Shown one piece after another: positions 1 through 8,868 of a DNA stretch of 64,000 nt. Source of the stretch: Hydrocarboniphaga sp. GTDB taxonomy: Bacteria; Pseudomonadota; Gammaproteobacteria; Nevskiales; Nevskiaceae. The notes under the pieces are model-generated. The model worked only from the letters and a program-made list of their open reading frames with translations, did not search any database and was not told the origin of the DNA. The position numbers were made by a program, and so were the translations under genes. The stretch lies in the NCBI RefSeq assembly GCF_028291725.1, contig NZ_JAQGNT010000042.1:62001-126000 (forward strand). Direction: 5' to 3'. The first letter of the stretch is position 1. The number at the start of each line of letters is the position of its first letter.

Positions 1-309
1 CTGAGCTGCCTGCAGAGCAATCACGAGGGCGTTCTGGTCGACCGCCTGCATCAGGCGCGCACCGAGGGCGTCGGCTTCGTGCTGATCAATCCAGGCGCTT
101 TCACGCATACCAGCGTGGCCCTGCGCGATGCCCTGCTCGGCGTCGCGATCCCGTTTATCGAGATCCACCTCTCCAACGTGCATGCACGCGAGAGCTTCCG
201 GCATCACTCGTATTTTTCCGACATTGCGGTGGGCGTGATCCTGGGCTTGGGCGCTCAGGGTTATGGCCTGGCGCTGCAGGCCGCGCACGCGCGGCTCAAT
301 CCAGCATGA
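1..309 (+). CDS. aroQ: 3-dehydroquinate dehydratase, type II, C-terminal part
   Basis: The left edge cuts this gene: the frame is open from base 1 and ends at a TGA. The 102 visible residues carry the type II dehydroquinase signature [17 protein letters not shown] and the catalytic-histidine stretch [12 protein letters not shown], followed by the usual C-terminal [11 protein letters not shown]. The enzyme dehydrates 3-dehydroquinate to 3-dehydroshikimate in the shikimate pathway. The N-terminal third, with the active-site tyrosine and arginine, lies outside the window. The following accB and accC form the aroQ-accB-accC order common in Pseudomonas-like bacteria. Confidence 0.95.
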   Translation: MSCLQSNHEGVLVDRLHQARTEGVGFVLINPGAFTHTSVALRDALLGVAIPFIEIHLSNVHARESFRHHSYFSDIAVGVILGLGAQGYGLALQAAHARLNPA

Positions 310-361
310 ATCAGCCATACATCAGCCGGACACCGGCACTGACAGGGGAACTCAAATCACA

Positions 362-820
362 ATGGACTTGCGCAAAATCAAGACGCTGATCGAACTCGTC
401 GAACAGTCCGGCATCTCCGAACTGGAGGTCAAGGAAGGCGAAGAATCAGTCCGCATCAGCCGCCAGACGCAGCCGCTGCATTACGCGCTGCCGCCAGCGC
501 TGCCAGCACCGGTGGCCGCTCCGGCTCCGGCCGCTCCCGCCGCCGTCGCGGCGCCGGTTGCTCCCGCCGCGCCGCCCAAGCCCAGTGGTTACGTGGTGCG
601 CGCGCCGATGGTCGGCACGTTCTATCGCACGCCTTCACCCGGCGCCAAGGCCTTCGTCGAAGTCGGCCAGACGGTCAAGGTCGGGCAGACGCTGTGCATC
701 ATCGAGGCGATGAAGATGCTCAACCAGATCGAGTCCGACCGCGCCGGCGTGGTCGTCGACATTCTGGTCGAAAACGAACGCCCTGTGGAATTCGATCAGC
801 CCCTGTTCGTCATCGAGTGA
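362..820 (+). CDS. accB: biotin carboxyl carrier protein of acetyl-CoA carboxylase
   Basis: This 152-residue protein has the typical AccB layout: an N-terminal helical region starting [17 protein letters not shown], an Ala/Pro-rich mobile linker at about residues 42-73, and a C-terminal biotinyl domain with the motif EAMKMLNQ, in which Lys118 is the biotinylation site. It shuttles carboxybiotin between AccC and AccAD in the first step of fatty-acid synthesis. The ATG at 362 is chosen because MDLRKIK matches the family N-terminus; the frame is open further upstream but that part has no AccB similarity. The gene is 54 bp ahead of accC. Confidence 0.97.
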   Translation: MDLRKIKTLIELVEQSGISELEVKEGEESVRISRQTQPLHYALPPALPAPVAAPAPAAPAAVAAPVAPAAPPKPSGYVVRAPMVGTFYRTPSPGAKAFVEVGQTVKVGQTLCIIEAMKMLNQIESDRAGVVVDILVENERPVEFDQPLFVIE

Positions 821-874
821 AACGAAATGACGAAATCAAATAACGTTCTCGTGCTCGGATAGGGCTGCCCGAAC

Positions 875-2233
875 ATGGCGGAAATCAAGAAAGTTCTGAT
901 CGCCAACCGCGGCGAGATCGCACTGCGCATCCTGCGCGCCTGCCGCGAGATGGGTCTGAAGACCGTTGCCGTCTATTCGCAGGCGGATCGCGACCTGAAG
1001 CATGTGCTGCTGGCGGATGAGGCAGTCTGCATCGGCCCGGCGTCGGCGCAGAAAAGCTATCTGAACATGGCGGCGATCATCAGCGCCGCCGAGATCACCC
1101 AGGCCGACGCGATCCATCCCGGCTACGGCTTTTTGTCGGAGAACGCGGACTTCGCCGAAAGTGTCGAGCGCTCCGGTTTCATCTTCATCGGCCCGCGTCC
1201 CGAGACGATCCGGCTGATGGGCAGCAAGACCAACGCCAAGGCCGAGATGATCGCGGCCGGCGTACCCTGCGTGCCCGGCTCGGACGGTGCGTTGCCCGAA
1301 GACGAGGCCAAGTGCCTGGAGATTGCCGCAGCGGTTGGCTATCCGGTGCTGATCAAGGCCGCTTCCGGCGGCGGCGGGCGCGGCATGCAAGTCGTGCGCG
1401 CCGAGCCCGAGCTGCTGGAGAAGATCCAGATCGCGCGCACCGAGGCGCTGAACGCGTTCAAGGACGCGACCGTGTTTCTGGAGAAGTATCTGGAGACGCC
1501 GCGCCACGTCGAAGTGCAGGTGCTGGCCGACGGCCAGGGCAATGCGATCCACCTCGGCGAGCGCGATTGCTCGATGCAGCGGCGCAACCAGAAAGTCGTC
1601 GAGGAATGCACCGCACCGGGCGTCACCGACGAGCAGCGCGACGAGATCGGCGCGCTGTGCGTCGCGGCCTGCAAGCGCATCAACTATCGCGGCGCCGGCA
1701 CCTTCGAATTCCTGTACGAGCAGGGCCGCTTCTTCTTCATCGAGATGAACACGCGCATCCAGGTCGAGCACCCGGTCACCGAAATGGTCACCGGCGTCGA
1801 CCTGATCCGCGAGATGATCCGCATCGCCAGCGGCAAGGCGCTGACCAAGAAGCAGGGCAATATCCGCATGCGTGGCCACGCGATCGAATGCCGTATCAAT
1901 GCCGAGCATCCGCGCACCTTCATCCCCTCGCCCGGCACGATCACCAAGTATCACGCTCCGGGTGGCCCGGGCGTGCGCATGGACACGCATATCTACACCG
2001 GCTACCGCGTGCCTCCGCACTACGACTCGATGATCGGCAAGCTGATCTGCTGGGGCAACACGCGCAAGTCGGCGATCGAGCGCATGCAGCACGCGCTGTC
2101 GGAAATGATCATCGAGGGCATCGACACCAACATCAATCTGCAGAAGCGGATCATGTCGGACAAGACCTTCCAGCGCGGCGAGCACAACATCCACTACCTC
2201 GCGGACATGCTGGCCGAATGGCAGACCGAGTAG
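875..2233 (+). CDS. accC: biotin carboxylase subunit of acetyl-CoA carboxylase
   Basis: This 452-residue protein is of normal AccC length. It begins [20 protein letters not shown], has the ATP-grasp glycine loop ASGGGGRGM, and has the active-site region [19 protein letters not shown]. It uses ATP and bicarbonate to carboxylate the biotin on AccB. It follows accB in the same operon. The TAG stop is the second to fourth base of a GTAG-ended palindromic repeat (2230-2316), so a repeat insertion has set or replaced the end of the gene. A terminator-like hairpin follows. Confidence 0.98.
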   Translation: MAEIKKVLIANRGEIALRILRACREMGLKTVAVYSQADRDLKHVLLADEAVCIGPASAQKSYLNMAAIISAAEITQADAIHPGYGFLSENADFAESVERSGFIFIGPRPETIRLMGSKTNAKAEMIAAGVPCVPGSDGALPEDEAKCLEIAAAVGYPVLIKAASGGGGRGMQVVRAEPELLEKIQIARTEALNAFKDATVFLEKYLETPRHVEVQVLADGQGNAIHLGERDCSMQRRNQKVVEECTAPGVTDEQRDEIGALCVAACKRINYRGAGTFEFLYEQGRFFFIEMNTRIQVEHPVTEMVTGVDLIREMIRIASGKALTKKQGNIRMRGHAIECRINAEHPRTFIPSPGTITKYHAPGGPGVRMDTHIYTGYRVPPHYDSMIGKLICWGNTRKSAIERMQHALSEMIIEGIDTNINLQKRIMSDKTFQRGEHNIHYLADMLAEWQTE

Positions 2234-2316
2234 GTCGGCAATCCTTTGCCGACGCGACGCTCCGCATATCGGAGTTCCACGTCGGCATGGGTGGGACGAG
2301 TCCGTATACGACCTAC
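2230..2316. repeat. GTAG...CTAC palindromic repeat, family A, diverged copy
   Basis: The left arm (2230-2254) matches the GTAGGTCGGCAATCCTTTGC arm seen at 6413, 8044, 23668 and 38769. The right arm keeps ACGTCGGCA and the terminal ACCTAC but has degenerated between them. It overlaps the accC stop codon. Confidence 0.75.
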
Positions 2317-2337
2317 GGTTCGCACACAAGCACTCAC

Positions 2338-2363
2338 GGGGAGCGATAATCGCTCCCCGTTTT
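2338..2363 (+). terminator. rho-independent terminator between accC and prmA
   Basis: GGGGAGCGA (2338-2346) pairs perfectly with TCGCTCCCC (2350-2358) around a TAA loop, with a further C-G pair at the base, followed by GTTTTAG. It likely ends the aroQ-accBC transcript, leaving prmA partly uncoupled although its ATG is only 18 bp further on. Confidence 0.7.
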
Positions 2364-2380
2364 AGTTCCGGCATTCCCAT

Positions 2381-3256
2381 ATGGCCTGGCTGCAACTGCG
2401 CGTCCACTCGCGCTATCCCGAATTCGTCGACGAAATCCTGCAGGCCGCCGGTGCCAGCGCGGTCAGCTTCATCGACGCCGAAGACGATCCGGTGCTGGAA
2501 CCGCTACCGGGCGAGACCCCGCTGTGGACCCACACCGTCACGCTCGGCCTGTTCCCCGAAATGCATGACTTCGCGCCGACCCTGTCAGCGCTGCGCGAGC
2601 AACTGCCCGACGGCGACGACATCAAGATCGAAACCGAACTGGTCGAGGACCAGGACTGGGTTCGCGTCTGGCTGAAGGACTGCCCGCCGTTGAAATTCGG
2701 CACGCGGCTGTGGGTCTGCCCGCACGAGAAGCGCGTCGACGAGCCCGGCACGGTCACCCTACTGCTCGATCCGGGCCTCGCCTTCGGCACCGGAACGCAC
2801 CCGAGCACCGCCCTGTGCCTGGAGTGGCTGGCGACTCACGAGGTCGACGGCTGGAGCGTGCTTGACTACGGCTGCGGCTCCGGCATCCTGGCGATCGCGG
2901 CGCTGAAGCTCGGCGCCGCCAGCGCGGTGGCTTACGACATCGATCCGCAGGCAATCCAGGCGACGCTCGCCAATGCCGCAGCCAACGGCGTCGCCGATCG
3001 ACTGACCACAGTCGCACCGGAACTTGCGGTGACACCGTTCCCAGCCGACCTGGTGCTGGCCAACATCCTCGCCCGGCCGCTGATCGATCTGGCGCCGCTG
3101 CTGGCGTCAACGATCAGACCCGGCGGCTGGATCGTGCTCGCCGGCCTGCTCGATCGCCAGGCCGACGATGTACGCGGCGCGTACGCGCCCTGGTTCGATT
3201 TCGCGCCCGAGGGCAAGCGCGAAGGCTGGACGCGGCTGGCCGCACGCCGTCGCTAG
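2381..3256 (+). CDS. prmA: ribosomal protein L11 methyltransferase
   Basis: This 291-residue class I SAM-dependent methyltransferase starts MAWLQLRVHSRYPEFVDEIL. It has the SAM loop VLDYGCGSGILAIAALKLGA at about residues 160-180 and the PrmA-type substrate motif LANILARPL. It trimethylates ribosomal protein L11. Its length matches PrmA (about 293 residues), and the accC-prmA-fis order is the common one in this group. Start at the ATG at 2381. Confidence 0.96.
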   Translation: MAWLQLRVHSRYPEFVDEILQAAGASAVSFIDAEDDPVLEPLPGETPLWTHTVTLGLFPEMHDFAPTLSALREQLPDGDDIKIETELVEDQDWVRVWLKDCPPLKFGTRLWVCPHEKRVDEPGTVTLLLDPGLAFGTGTHPSTALCLEWLATHEVDGWSVLDYGCGSGILAIAALKLGAASAVAYDIDPQAIQATLANAAANGVADRLTTVAPELAVTPFPADLVLANILARPLIDLAPLLASTIRPGGWIVLAGLLDRQADDVRGAYAPWFDFAPEGKREGWTRLAARRR

Positions 3257-3503
3257 GGCCTTGCGCTGAAGCCTTGCCTGACGAAATCAATAGTGCCTGC
3301 ATCCGCACTGCGAGCGCGCGCGCTAAAAAAAATTTTGTAACTGACAGAGGCCACTGCCGCCCCGATCACCGGTCCTGGTCCATCGCGCGCTTTTTTCGGG
3401 CCGGCGTTGGCGCTATGATTCGCGCCCCCTAAGAGAACAAGACCTCGGGCGATGCATGCCGCCAGGGCGAGGTCGTGACGCACCGAAGCAATTGAGGGCT
3501 TGT

Positions 3504-3773
3504 ATGTCTGCACATCGAACGGCTACCGACGCTAAGCCCTTGAGCCATTCAGTTTCGGAATGCCTGGACGACTACTTTCGCAGTCTCAATGGCCATTCTC
3601 CGGCCGAGCTCTACGACATGATTCTCGACCAGGTGGAGCCACCCTTGTTGCGCGCGACGCTGCGCTATTGCGACAACAACCAGTCACGCGCCGCCGAGAT
3701 GCTCGGGCTCAATCGCGCAACGCTGCGCAAGAAGCTGCGCCATCACCGCATCGCAGCGAAACCCGCGCCGTGA
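3504..3773 (+). CDS. fis: Fis-family nucleoid-associated DNA-binding protein
   Basis: This 89-residue protein is of Fis length. The C-terminal helix-turn-helix [20 protein letters not shown] is nearly canonical. Fis bends DNA, activates rRNA promoters and organises the nucleoid. The ATG at 3504 gives the expected length; an in-frame upstream extension is unlikely. The stop codon overlaps the purH start as GTGA. The usual partner dusB is absent here; prmA is 247 bp upstream with a non-coding leader that probably holds the fis promoter. Confidence 0.95.
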   Translation: MSAHRTATDAKPLSHSVSECLDDYFRSLNGHSPAELYDMILDQVEPPLLRATLRYCDNNQSRAAEMLGLNRATLRKKLRHHRIAAKPAP

Positions 3774-5353
3774 GCAGCCCCGTCGGCAGCACCCGCGTGG
3801 TGCGTCGCGCCTTGCTTTCGGTTTCGGATAAAACCGGTATCGTCGAGTTCGCAAGCGCGCTGCAGGCCCTGGGTGTTGAACTGCTGTCGACCGGCGGCAC
3901 GTATAGGCAATTGCTCGGCGCCGGCTTGACCGCGACGGAAGTCAGCCGCCACACCGGCTTTCCCGAAATCATGGACGGCCGCGTCAAGACCCTGCACCCG
4001 AAAATTCACGGCGGCATTCTCGGCCGCCGCGGTGTCGACGACGCGGTGATGGCGGAACACGCCATCGCACCGATCGACCTGGTCGTGCTCAACCTGTATC
4101 CGTTCGAACAGACCATCGCCCGCCCCGGTTTCACGCATATCGAGGCAGTCGAGAACATCGACATCGGCGGCCCGGCGATGCTGCGCGCAGCGGCGAAAAA
4201 TCACGCCGATGTCGCGGTCGTCGTCGACCCGGTCGACTACGCACCGGTGCTGGCTGCGCTCAAAAGCGGCGGCACCACTTTGGAGCAGCGCGAACAGTTC
4301 GCGACCAAGGCCTATTCGCTGACGGCACGCTACGACGCTGCGGTCGCCGCCTACTTCAGCAGCCGCGTCGCAGGCGCAGAAGCCGCACGCTTTCCCGGCA
4401 CGCTCGGCCTGCAGTTCCACAAGCAGCAGGATCTGCGCTATGGCGAAAACCCGCATCAGCAGGCGGCGTTCTACGCCGAGCGCGATGCCGCGCCGGGGAC
4501 GCTCGGCGCGGCGCGCCAGCTGCAAGGCAAGGAGCTGTCGTACAACAACATCGCCGATGCCGACGCGGCGCTGGAATGCGTGAAGTCCTTCGTCAAGCCG
4601 GCCTGCGTGATCGTCAAGCATGCCAATCCCTGCGGCGTCGCGGTCAGCCTCGACGGCATCGAGCGCGCGTATGAGCTGGCTTACCAGACCGATCCGACCT
4701 CCGCTTTCGGCGGCATCATCGCCTTCAACCGCGAGCTCGACGACGTCACGGCCGCGGCCATCGTCGGGCGCCAGTTCGTCGAGGTGATCATCGCGCCCTC
4801 GATCAGCGCCGCAGCGCGCAGCGTGCTTGCCACCAAGCCGAACCTGCGGGTGATGGAATCGGGCAACTGGCCTGCAATCGCCGGCCCCAGCCTCGACTAC
4901 AAGCGCATCGGCGGCGGCCTGCTGGTGCAGGATCAGGATCGCGGCATGATCACCGCCGACGGCCTGAAAGTCGTCACGCAGCGCGCACCCACCGAGGCCG
5001 AGATCCACGACCTGATCTTCGCGTGGAAAGTTGCCAAGTTCGTCAAGAGCAATGCGATCGTCTATGCCCGCGGCCGTCAGGCCATCGGCATCGGCGCCGG
5101 CCAGATGAGCCGCGTCTACAGCGCGCGCATCGCCGGGATCAAGGCCGCAGACGAGAAGCTCGAGGTGCGCGGATCGGTGATGGCTTCCGATGCGTTCTTT
5201 CCGTTCCGCGACGGTATCGACGCCGCCGCCACGGCCGGCATTTCGGCGGTGATCCAGCCGGGCGGCTCGATGCGCGATTCCGAAGTGATCAAGGCGGCGG
5301 ACGAGGCCGGCATGGCGATGGTCTTCACCGGCATGCGCCACTTCCGCCACTGA
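3770..5353 (+). CDS. purH: bifunctional AICAR formyltransferase / IMP cyclohydrolase
   Basis: This 527-residue protein (E. coli PurH has 529) starts at a GTG overlapping the fis stop. The N-terminal IMP cyclohydrolase domain begins [17 protein letters not shown] and contains [15 protein letters not shown]. The C-terminal AICAR transformylase domain has [15 protein letters not shown] and the catalytic KHANPCG. It carries out the last two steps of de novo IMP synthesis. The frame is open upstream across fis, but those codons have no PurH similarity. purD, often next, is replaced by a sensor kinase gene. Confidence 0.97.
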   Translation: MSSPVGSTRVVRRALLSVSDKTGIVEFASALQALGVELLSTGGTYRQLLGAGLTATEVSRHTGFPEIMDGRVKTLHPKIHGGILGRRGVDDAVMAEHAIAPIDLVVLNLYPFEQTIARPGFTHIEAVENIDIGGPAMLRAAAKNHADVAVVVDPVDYAPVLAALKSGGTTLEQREQFATKAYSLTARYDAAVAAYFSSRVAGAEAARFPGTLGLQFHKQQDLRYGENPHQQAAFYAERDAAPGTLGAARQLQGKELSYNNIADADAALECVKSFVKPACVIVKHANPCGVAVSLDGIERAYELAYQTDPTSAFGGIIAFNRELDDVTAAAIVGRQFVEVIIAPSISAAARSVLATKPNLRVMESGNWPAIAGPSLDYKRIGGGLLVQDQDRGMITADGLKVVTQRAPTEAEIHDLIFAWKVAKFVKSNAIVYARGRQAIGIGAGQMSRVYSARIAGIKAADEKLEVRGSVMASDAFFPFRDGIDAAATAGISAVIQPGGSMRDSEVIKAADEAGMAMVFTGMRHFRH

Positions 5354-5363
5354 CACCGCGACG

Positions 5364-6416
5364 ATGAGCGACGGACAGCTGCTGGTCGTGAGCAAGACAC
5401 CGGCAGCGCAGTCCGACCTGGTACAGATCCTGAGTTCGGCGGGCTATTCAATCGATACCGCCGTCAATGCCGAAGCAGCGCTGCCCCTGATCGCAAACGG
5501 CCTCGACCTGATCCTGATCGATCACGAGCACGCCGACGCCGACGCCGACGGCTACGATCTTGCGAACCACCTGCGCGATCCGGGCGCGCACCGCGTCGTT
5601 CCCGTACTGCATATCGCCGCGACGTTCGCCGGCAAAGTCACCAATGGCGAACCTTCCGCTTCTTATCTGAACTCCGCTGCGGAACCCCCGGTTCTGCTGT
5701 CGATGGTCGCTGCACTGCTGAACGCGCGCAACGCCGAACGACAGAAGGACGAATTCCTGTCGACCGTTTCCCACGAGCTGCGTACACCGCTGAACTCGAT
5801 CATCGGCTGGTCCGATATCCTGATGCGCCGGCCGCGCGACACGGATTTCAGTCAGGGCCTGCATGCCATCGACCGCAACGCGCGGCTGCAGGCACAGATG
5901 ATCTCCGACCTGCTCGACGTGTCGCACATGGCCTCCGGCAAGCTCGAAATCGATGTGGCCGCGATCGAGCCGGGCTTCGTCATCGACGGCGCGATCAAGA
6001 GCGTCGCCGACGCCGCCCAGGCCCGACAGATCACGATCAGCCGCAGCATCGAAGCCGGCATGCCGCTGGTGCTCGCCGACTCCGAACGTCTGCAGCAGAT
6101 CCTGAGCAATCTGCTGTCGAATGCTGTCAAGTTTTCGATGAAGAACGGAAGCGTCACGCTCGCCCTGCATCGCGACGGCACGCAGGCGCGCATTACCGTC
6201 AGCGACAACGGGCGCGGTATCGCGCCCGAGTTGCTGCCCGATCTACTGAACCGCTTCCGCCTTGGCGGCCGCGGCAAATCGCGCGGCGGCGGGCTGGGTC
6301 TGGGGCTGACCATCGCTGCGCATCTGGCGACGCTGCACGGCGGTAGCCTGAGCGCTTACAGCGAGGGCGTGGGCAAAGGCGCCGTGTTCAGCCTGCTGCT
6401 GCCGCTGGCGCCGTAG
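5364..6416 (+). CDS. histidine kinase with N-terminal pseudo-receiver domain
   Basis: This 350-residue soluble protein has no membrane segments. Residues 1 to about 118 resemble a CheY-like receiver. A HisKA domain follows with the H-box [19 protein letters not shown], then a HATPase domain with LLSNAVKFS (N box), DNGRGIAPE (G1) and [11 protein letters not shown] (G2). The kinase part looks intact. The receiver part retains an aspartate in [10 protein letters not shown] but lacks the N-terminal acidic pair (SKTP instead) and the C-terminal lysine (ASYLNS). It starts 10 bp after purH. The stop codon TAG lies in the repeat at 6413. The signal sensed is unknown. Confidence 0.85.
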   Translation: MSDGQLLVVSKTPAAQSDLVQILSSAGYSIDTAVNAEAALPLIANGLDLILIDHEHADADADGYDLANHLRDPGAHRVVPVLHIAATFAGKVTNGEPSASYLNSAAEPPVLLSMVAALLNARNAERQKDEFLSTVSHELRTPLNSIIGWSDILMRRPRDTDFSQGLHAIDRNARLQAQMISDLLDVSHMASGKLEIDVAAIEPGFVIDGAIKSVADAAQARQITISRSIEAGMPLVLADSERLQQILSNLLSNAVKFSMKNGSVTLALHRDGTQARITVSDNGRGIAPELLPDLLNRFRLGGRGKSRGGGLGLGLTIAAHLATLHGGSLSAYSEGVGKGAVFSLLLPLAP

Positions 6417-6485
6417 GTCGGCAATCCTTTGCCGACGTGCTCAAGTGATCAGAGAGCACACGTCGGCAAAGGATTGCCGACCTAC
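6413..6485. repeat. GTAG...CTAC palindromic repeat, family A
   Basis: A near-perfect inverted pair: GTAGGTCGGCAATCCTTTGC with GACGTG on the left, and its complement ending GCCGACCTAC on the right, around a short central loop. It separates two convergent kinase genes and provides the TAG stop of both (6414-6416 on plus, 6484-6482 on minus). It may also act as a bidirectional terminator-like hairpin. Confidence 0.9.
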
Positions 6486-7567
6486 GTGGGGGGTTCAAAG
6501 CCGACTCGCGGCAGTACGAACGAAAACACCGATCCACCACCCTCGCGATCCTCGTACCAGAGATGGCCGGACATGCGGGTGATTTCTTCCTTGGAGATCG
6601 CAAGGCCCAGGCCGCTGGCATGCTGCACGTCGGCGTTTGCCTGCAGCCGCACATAGCGCTTGAACAACTGCTGCTGCCGGTCGCGCGGCACGCCAGGCCC
6701 GCGATCCGCGACCGATACGCGCGCCATGCCGGAGCGGCCGGTTTCGCAGCGCACGCTGATGGTGCCGCCGGCCGGCGCGTAACGCAGCGAATTCGAGATC
6801 AGGTTCTCGATCACGTGGCGCACGGCGGTCGCGTTCGCCATCACTTCGGGATCATCGACAATATCCGCCGAGATCGTCATGCCGCGTTCATGTGCCAGCA
6901 GATTGAAACTGTCGATGGTGGCCCTGATCACCGGCGCGAGGTTCAGTGCAGTCATTTCGACCGTGCGCAGATCGGTGGACTTGGCCCAGCGGCCCAGATA
7001 GCTGTCGATGAACTTGAGGCAGTGCTGCGCGCTCTCGCGGATCTCGCCGACCATGCGCTCCGGCGTGTCCTGGCCGCGGTCCATCAGGTCCAGCGCAAAC
7101 AGGATGCTGGCCAGCGGATTCTTCAGATCATGCGCGACGATCTGCGTCAGGTCGGCGCGCTCCTGCGCGATCAGCGCCAGGTGATCGCGGGCGCGCTTGA
7201 GTTCGATATGGGTTTTGACCCGAGCCAGCAGTTCTTCGGCGACGAAGGGTTTGGTGACGTAATCCACCGCGCCGCGCTGGAAAGCCTGGATCACACCGTC
7301 GCGTTCACGCGCTGCGGTCAAAAAAATAATCGGCACATCGGCGGTACGCGAGTTCGCACGCAGATGTTCGCAGACCGCGAAACCGTCCATAACCGGCATG
7401 CGCATGTCGAGCAGCACCAGGCTCGGTGTGCGCTGCAGGCAGTGCTCCAGCACCTCTTCACCGGACAGCGAGGGCACGACTTCATAGTGGGCGCGCTCCA
7501 GCAGCGCCGTCACGACCTCGATGTTGGACGCCTGGTCGTCCACGACGAAGATCAGATCCTTATCCAT
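6482..7567 (-). CDS. response regulator receiver-histidine kinase fusion
   Basis: This 361-residue cytoplasmic protein has an N-terminal receiver with all key residues (FVVDD acidic pair, LVLLDMRMP phospho-aspartate, FLTAA, YVTKPF lysine), about residues 1-125. A kinase core follows, with H-box QIVAHDLKNPLASIL, N-box NLISNSLRYAP, G1 DRGPGVP and G2 ASGLGLAIS. Such proteins take phosphate from another kinase or modulate their own activity through the receiver. It converges on the kinase gene at 5364-6416. No promoter could be assigned with confidence. Confidence 0.88.
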   Translation of the reverse strand: MDKDLIFVVDDQASNIEVVTALLERAHYEVVPSLSGEEVLEHCLQRTPSLVLLDMRMPVMDGFAVCEHLRANSRTADVPIIFLTAARERDGVIQAFQRGAVDYVTKPFVAEELLARVKTHIELKRARDHLALIAQERADLTQIVAHDLKNPLASILFALDLMDRGQDTPERMVGEIRESAQHCLKFIDSYLGRWAKSTDLRTVEMTALNLAPVIRATIDSFNLLAHERGMTISADIVDDPEVMANATAVRHVIENLISNSLRYAPAGGTISVRCETGRSGMARVSVADRGPGVPRDRQQQLFKRYVRLQANADVQHASGLGLAISKEEITRMSGHLWYEDREGGGSVFSFVLPRVGFEPPT

Positions 7568-7671
7568 GAATTCCTGAAAACCCCCGGTACAACCGTCGGC
7601 CTGGACGGTAGGACGTCGAGGATAACCCAGCCGGTGGTGATCGCAGACCCCGGGGCCGGGGTAAAGTTTTT

Positions 7672-8016
7672 TTAATCTTCTACGCGCAACTCACGCTCGA
7701 CGGCTTGATTGCCGAGCAGCTCCCAGGCACGCATCTCGAGCACACCCTTGGTATTCAGCGACACCACCAGGTTGATCAGGCCTTCGCGCAGTTCGGCCGG
7801 CGTGGGCACCGCCGGCGACGTCGGCTTGCTCCACAGCCGCGCCCACAAATTCTCGTCGGCGCGATGCGTCCCCATGTCGGCAGCGGCGAGCCGGAACACT
7901 GCGGGCTTGCCACCGCGTTCGTAAACCCAGCCGTGCATCGAGGCAGGCTGGGCGATCTGCGCCTCATGCAGGATCTGGATGGCAAGACGGCGCGGGACCA
8001 GCAGGAGATCGTTCAT
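7672..8016 (-). CDS. JAMM/MPN-fold protein lacking the metalloprotease residues
   Basis: This 114-residue protein sits downstream of moeB, where many gammaproteobacteria carry a Mov34/MPN/PAD-1 (JAMM) protease. Seen: the start LLVPRRLAIQILHEAQIAQP and the end LVVSLNTKGVLEMRAWEL look like that fold. The catalytic segment reads W62-S63-K64, seven residues, T72, two residues, E75, with exactly the spacing of the JAMM motif H-S-H-x7-S-x2-D. The glutamate expected in P-x-E-x-x-G is Ser26. All catalytic positions are therefore substituted. Inference: an inactive JAMM homologue, perhaps a ubiquitin-like/ThiS-type protein binder. The ATG at 8016 is chosen; the frame extends upstream through the repeat. 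Confidence 0.6.
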   Translation of the reverse strand: MNDLLLVPRRLAIQILHEAQIAQPASMHGWVYERGGKPAVFRLAAADMGTHRADENLWARLWSKPTSPAVPTPAELREGLINLVVSLNTKGVLEMRAWELLGNQAVERELRVED

Positions 8017-8043
8017 GGGCTTTTTCGTGGGTGTCGGTTTGAA

Positions 8044-8122
8044 GTAGGTCGGCAATCCTTTGCCGACGTGCGAAGCCGATGCGCAACCGAGGCCGCACGT
8101 CGGCAAAGGATTGCCGACCTAC
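8044..8122. repeat. GTAG...CTAC palindromic repeat, family A
   Basis: Long inverted repeat with the same arms as at 6413 and a different loop. It lies between moeB and the JAMM-like gene and supplies the moeB TAG stop (8121-8119). Confidence 0.9.
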
Positions 8123-8868
8123 GGGTGCTGCGCCAAACCGCAGACCGGGCATTGCGGATCGCGGCGCAATTTTAGCGACCGCCATTGGCCGTCGAGCGCA
8201 TTCCACAGCCGTAGCGTACCGGCTTCCGAGGCCAGGCCGAGCAGCAGCTTGATCGCGGACAAGGCCTGCAGGCTACCGATGGTGCCGACGACCGGGCCGA
8301 GAATGCCGGCTTCTTCGCAGGTTTCAGCAGCCTCGGCCGAATCGAGGTCCGGATACAGGCAGGCGTAGCAAGGGCCGCCACGGCGCAAGTCGAACACGCC
8401 GAGCTGGCCTTCGAAGCGGATCGCGGCGCCCGACACCAGCGGCTTGCGCGCGGCGACGCAGGCGCGGTTGACGGCAAAGCGCGTCGGGAAGTTGTCGCTG
8501 CAATCCAGCACCAGGTCGGCGCCCCGCGCGGCTGCCAGCAGGCCGGCGTCGTCGAGCGGGCCCGGCAACAGCTCGATCTCGCAGTCCGGGTTCAGCGCGC
8601 GCAGCGAATCGCTGGCGGCGGCGAGCTTGTCGCGGCCGACGTCCGCCTGCCGATACAGCAGCTGGCGTTGCAGGTTGCTCAGATCGACGCGGTCGATGTC
8701 GGTCAGCACCAGGCGGCCGAGGCCGGCGCCGGCCAGGTAAGGCGCAGCAGCCGAACCCAGGCCCCCGACGCCGACGATCAGCACGCTGGAGTCGCGCAGC
8801 AATTGCTGGCCGTTGACACCGACTTCGCGCAGCACGATCTGCCGGCGGTAGCGTGCGAGCGCACTCAT
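8119..8868 (-). CDS. moeB: ThiF/MoeB-family adenylyltransferase
   Basis: This 249-residue E1-like protein has the nucleotide-binding loop VLIVGVGGLGSAAAPYLAGA, the motif DIDRVDLSNLQRQLLY, a candidate catalytic cysteine in ETCEEAGILGPV, and two CxxC pairs (CYAC and CPVC) that bind zinc. MoeB adenylates the C-terminal glycine of MoaD in molybdopterin synthesis; ThiF does the same for ThiS, and sequence alone does not fully separate the two. The start overlaps the prmC stop by 4 bp. The last codons lie in the palindromic repeat, so the tail AQHP and the stop are repeat-derived. Confidence 0.88.
   Translation of the reverse strand: MSALARYRRQIVLREVGVNGQQLLRDSSVLIVGVGGLGSAAAPYLAGAGLGRLVLTDIDRVDLSNLQRQLLYRQADVGRDKLAAASDSLRALNPDCEIELLPGPLDDAGLLAAARGADLVLDCSDNFPTRFAVNRACVAARKPLVSGAAIRFEGQLGVFDLRRGGPCYACLYPDLDSAEAAETCEEAGILGPVVGTIGSLQALSAIKLLLGLASEAGTLRLWNALDGQWRSLKLRRDPQCPVCGLAQHP

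Noticed and set aside
836-2407. Long minus-strand open frame opposite accC
   Set aside because: It mirrors accC codon positions in a GC-rich genome, lacks a ribosome-binding site and shows no domain; accC on the plus strand is certain.
3343-3425. fis promoter built on TATGAT upstream of 3430
   Set aside because: A -10-like TATGAT is visible but no convincing -35 box at 16-18 bp; not annotated.
3743-5395. 550-codon minus-strand open frame opposite purH
   Set aside because: It is low-complexity (Arg/Ala/Asp/His-rich) as expected from the antisense of GC-rich coding DNA; purH explains the region.
6413-8122. Possible CRISPR-like array formed by repeated GTAGGTCGGC units
   Set aside because: Copies are kilobases apart, palindromic and without regular spacers or cas genes; they are dispersed REP-like elements.
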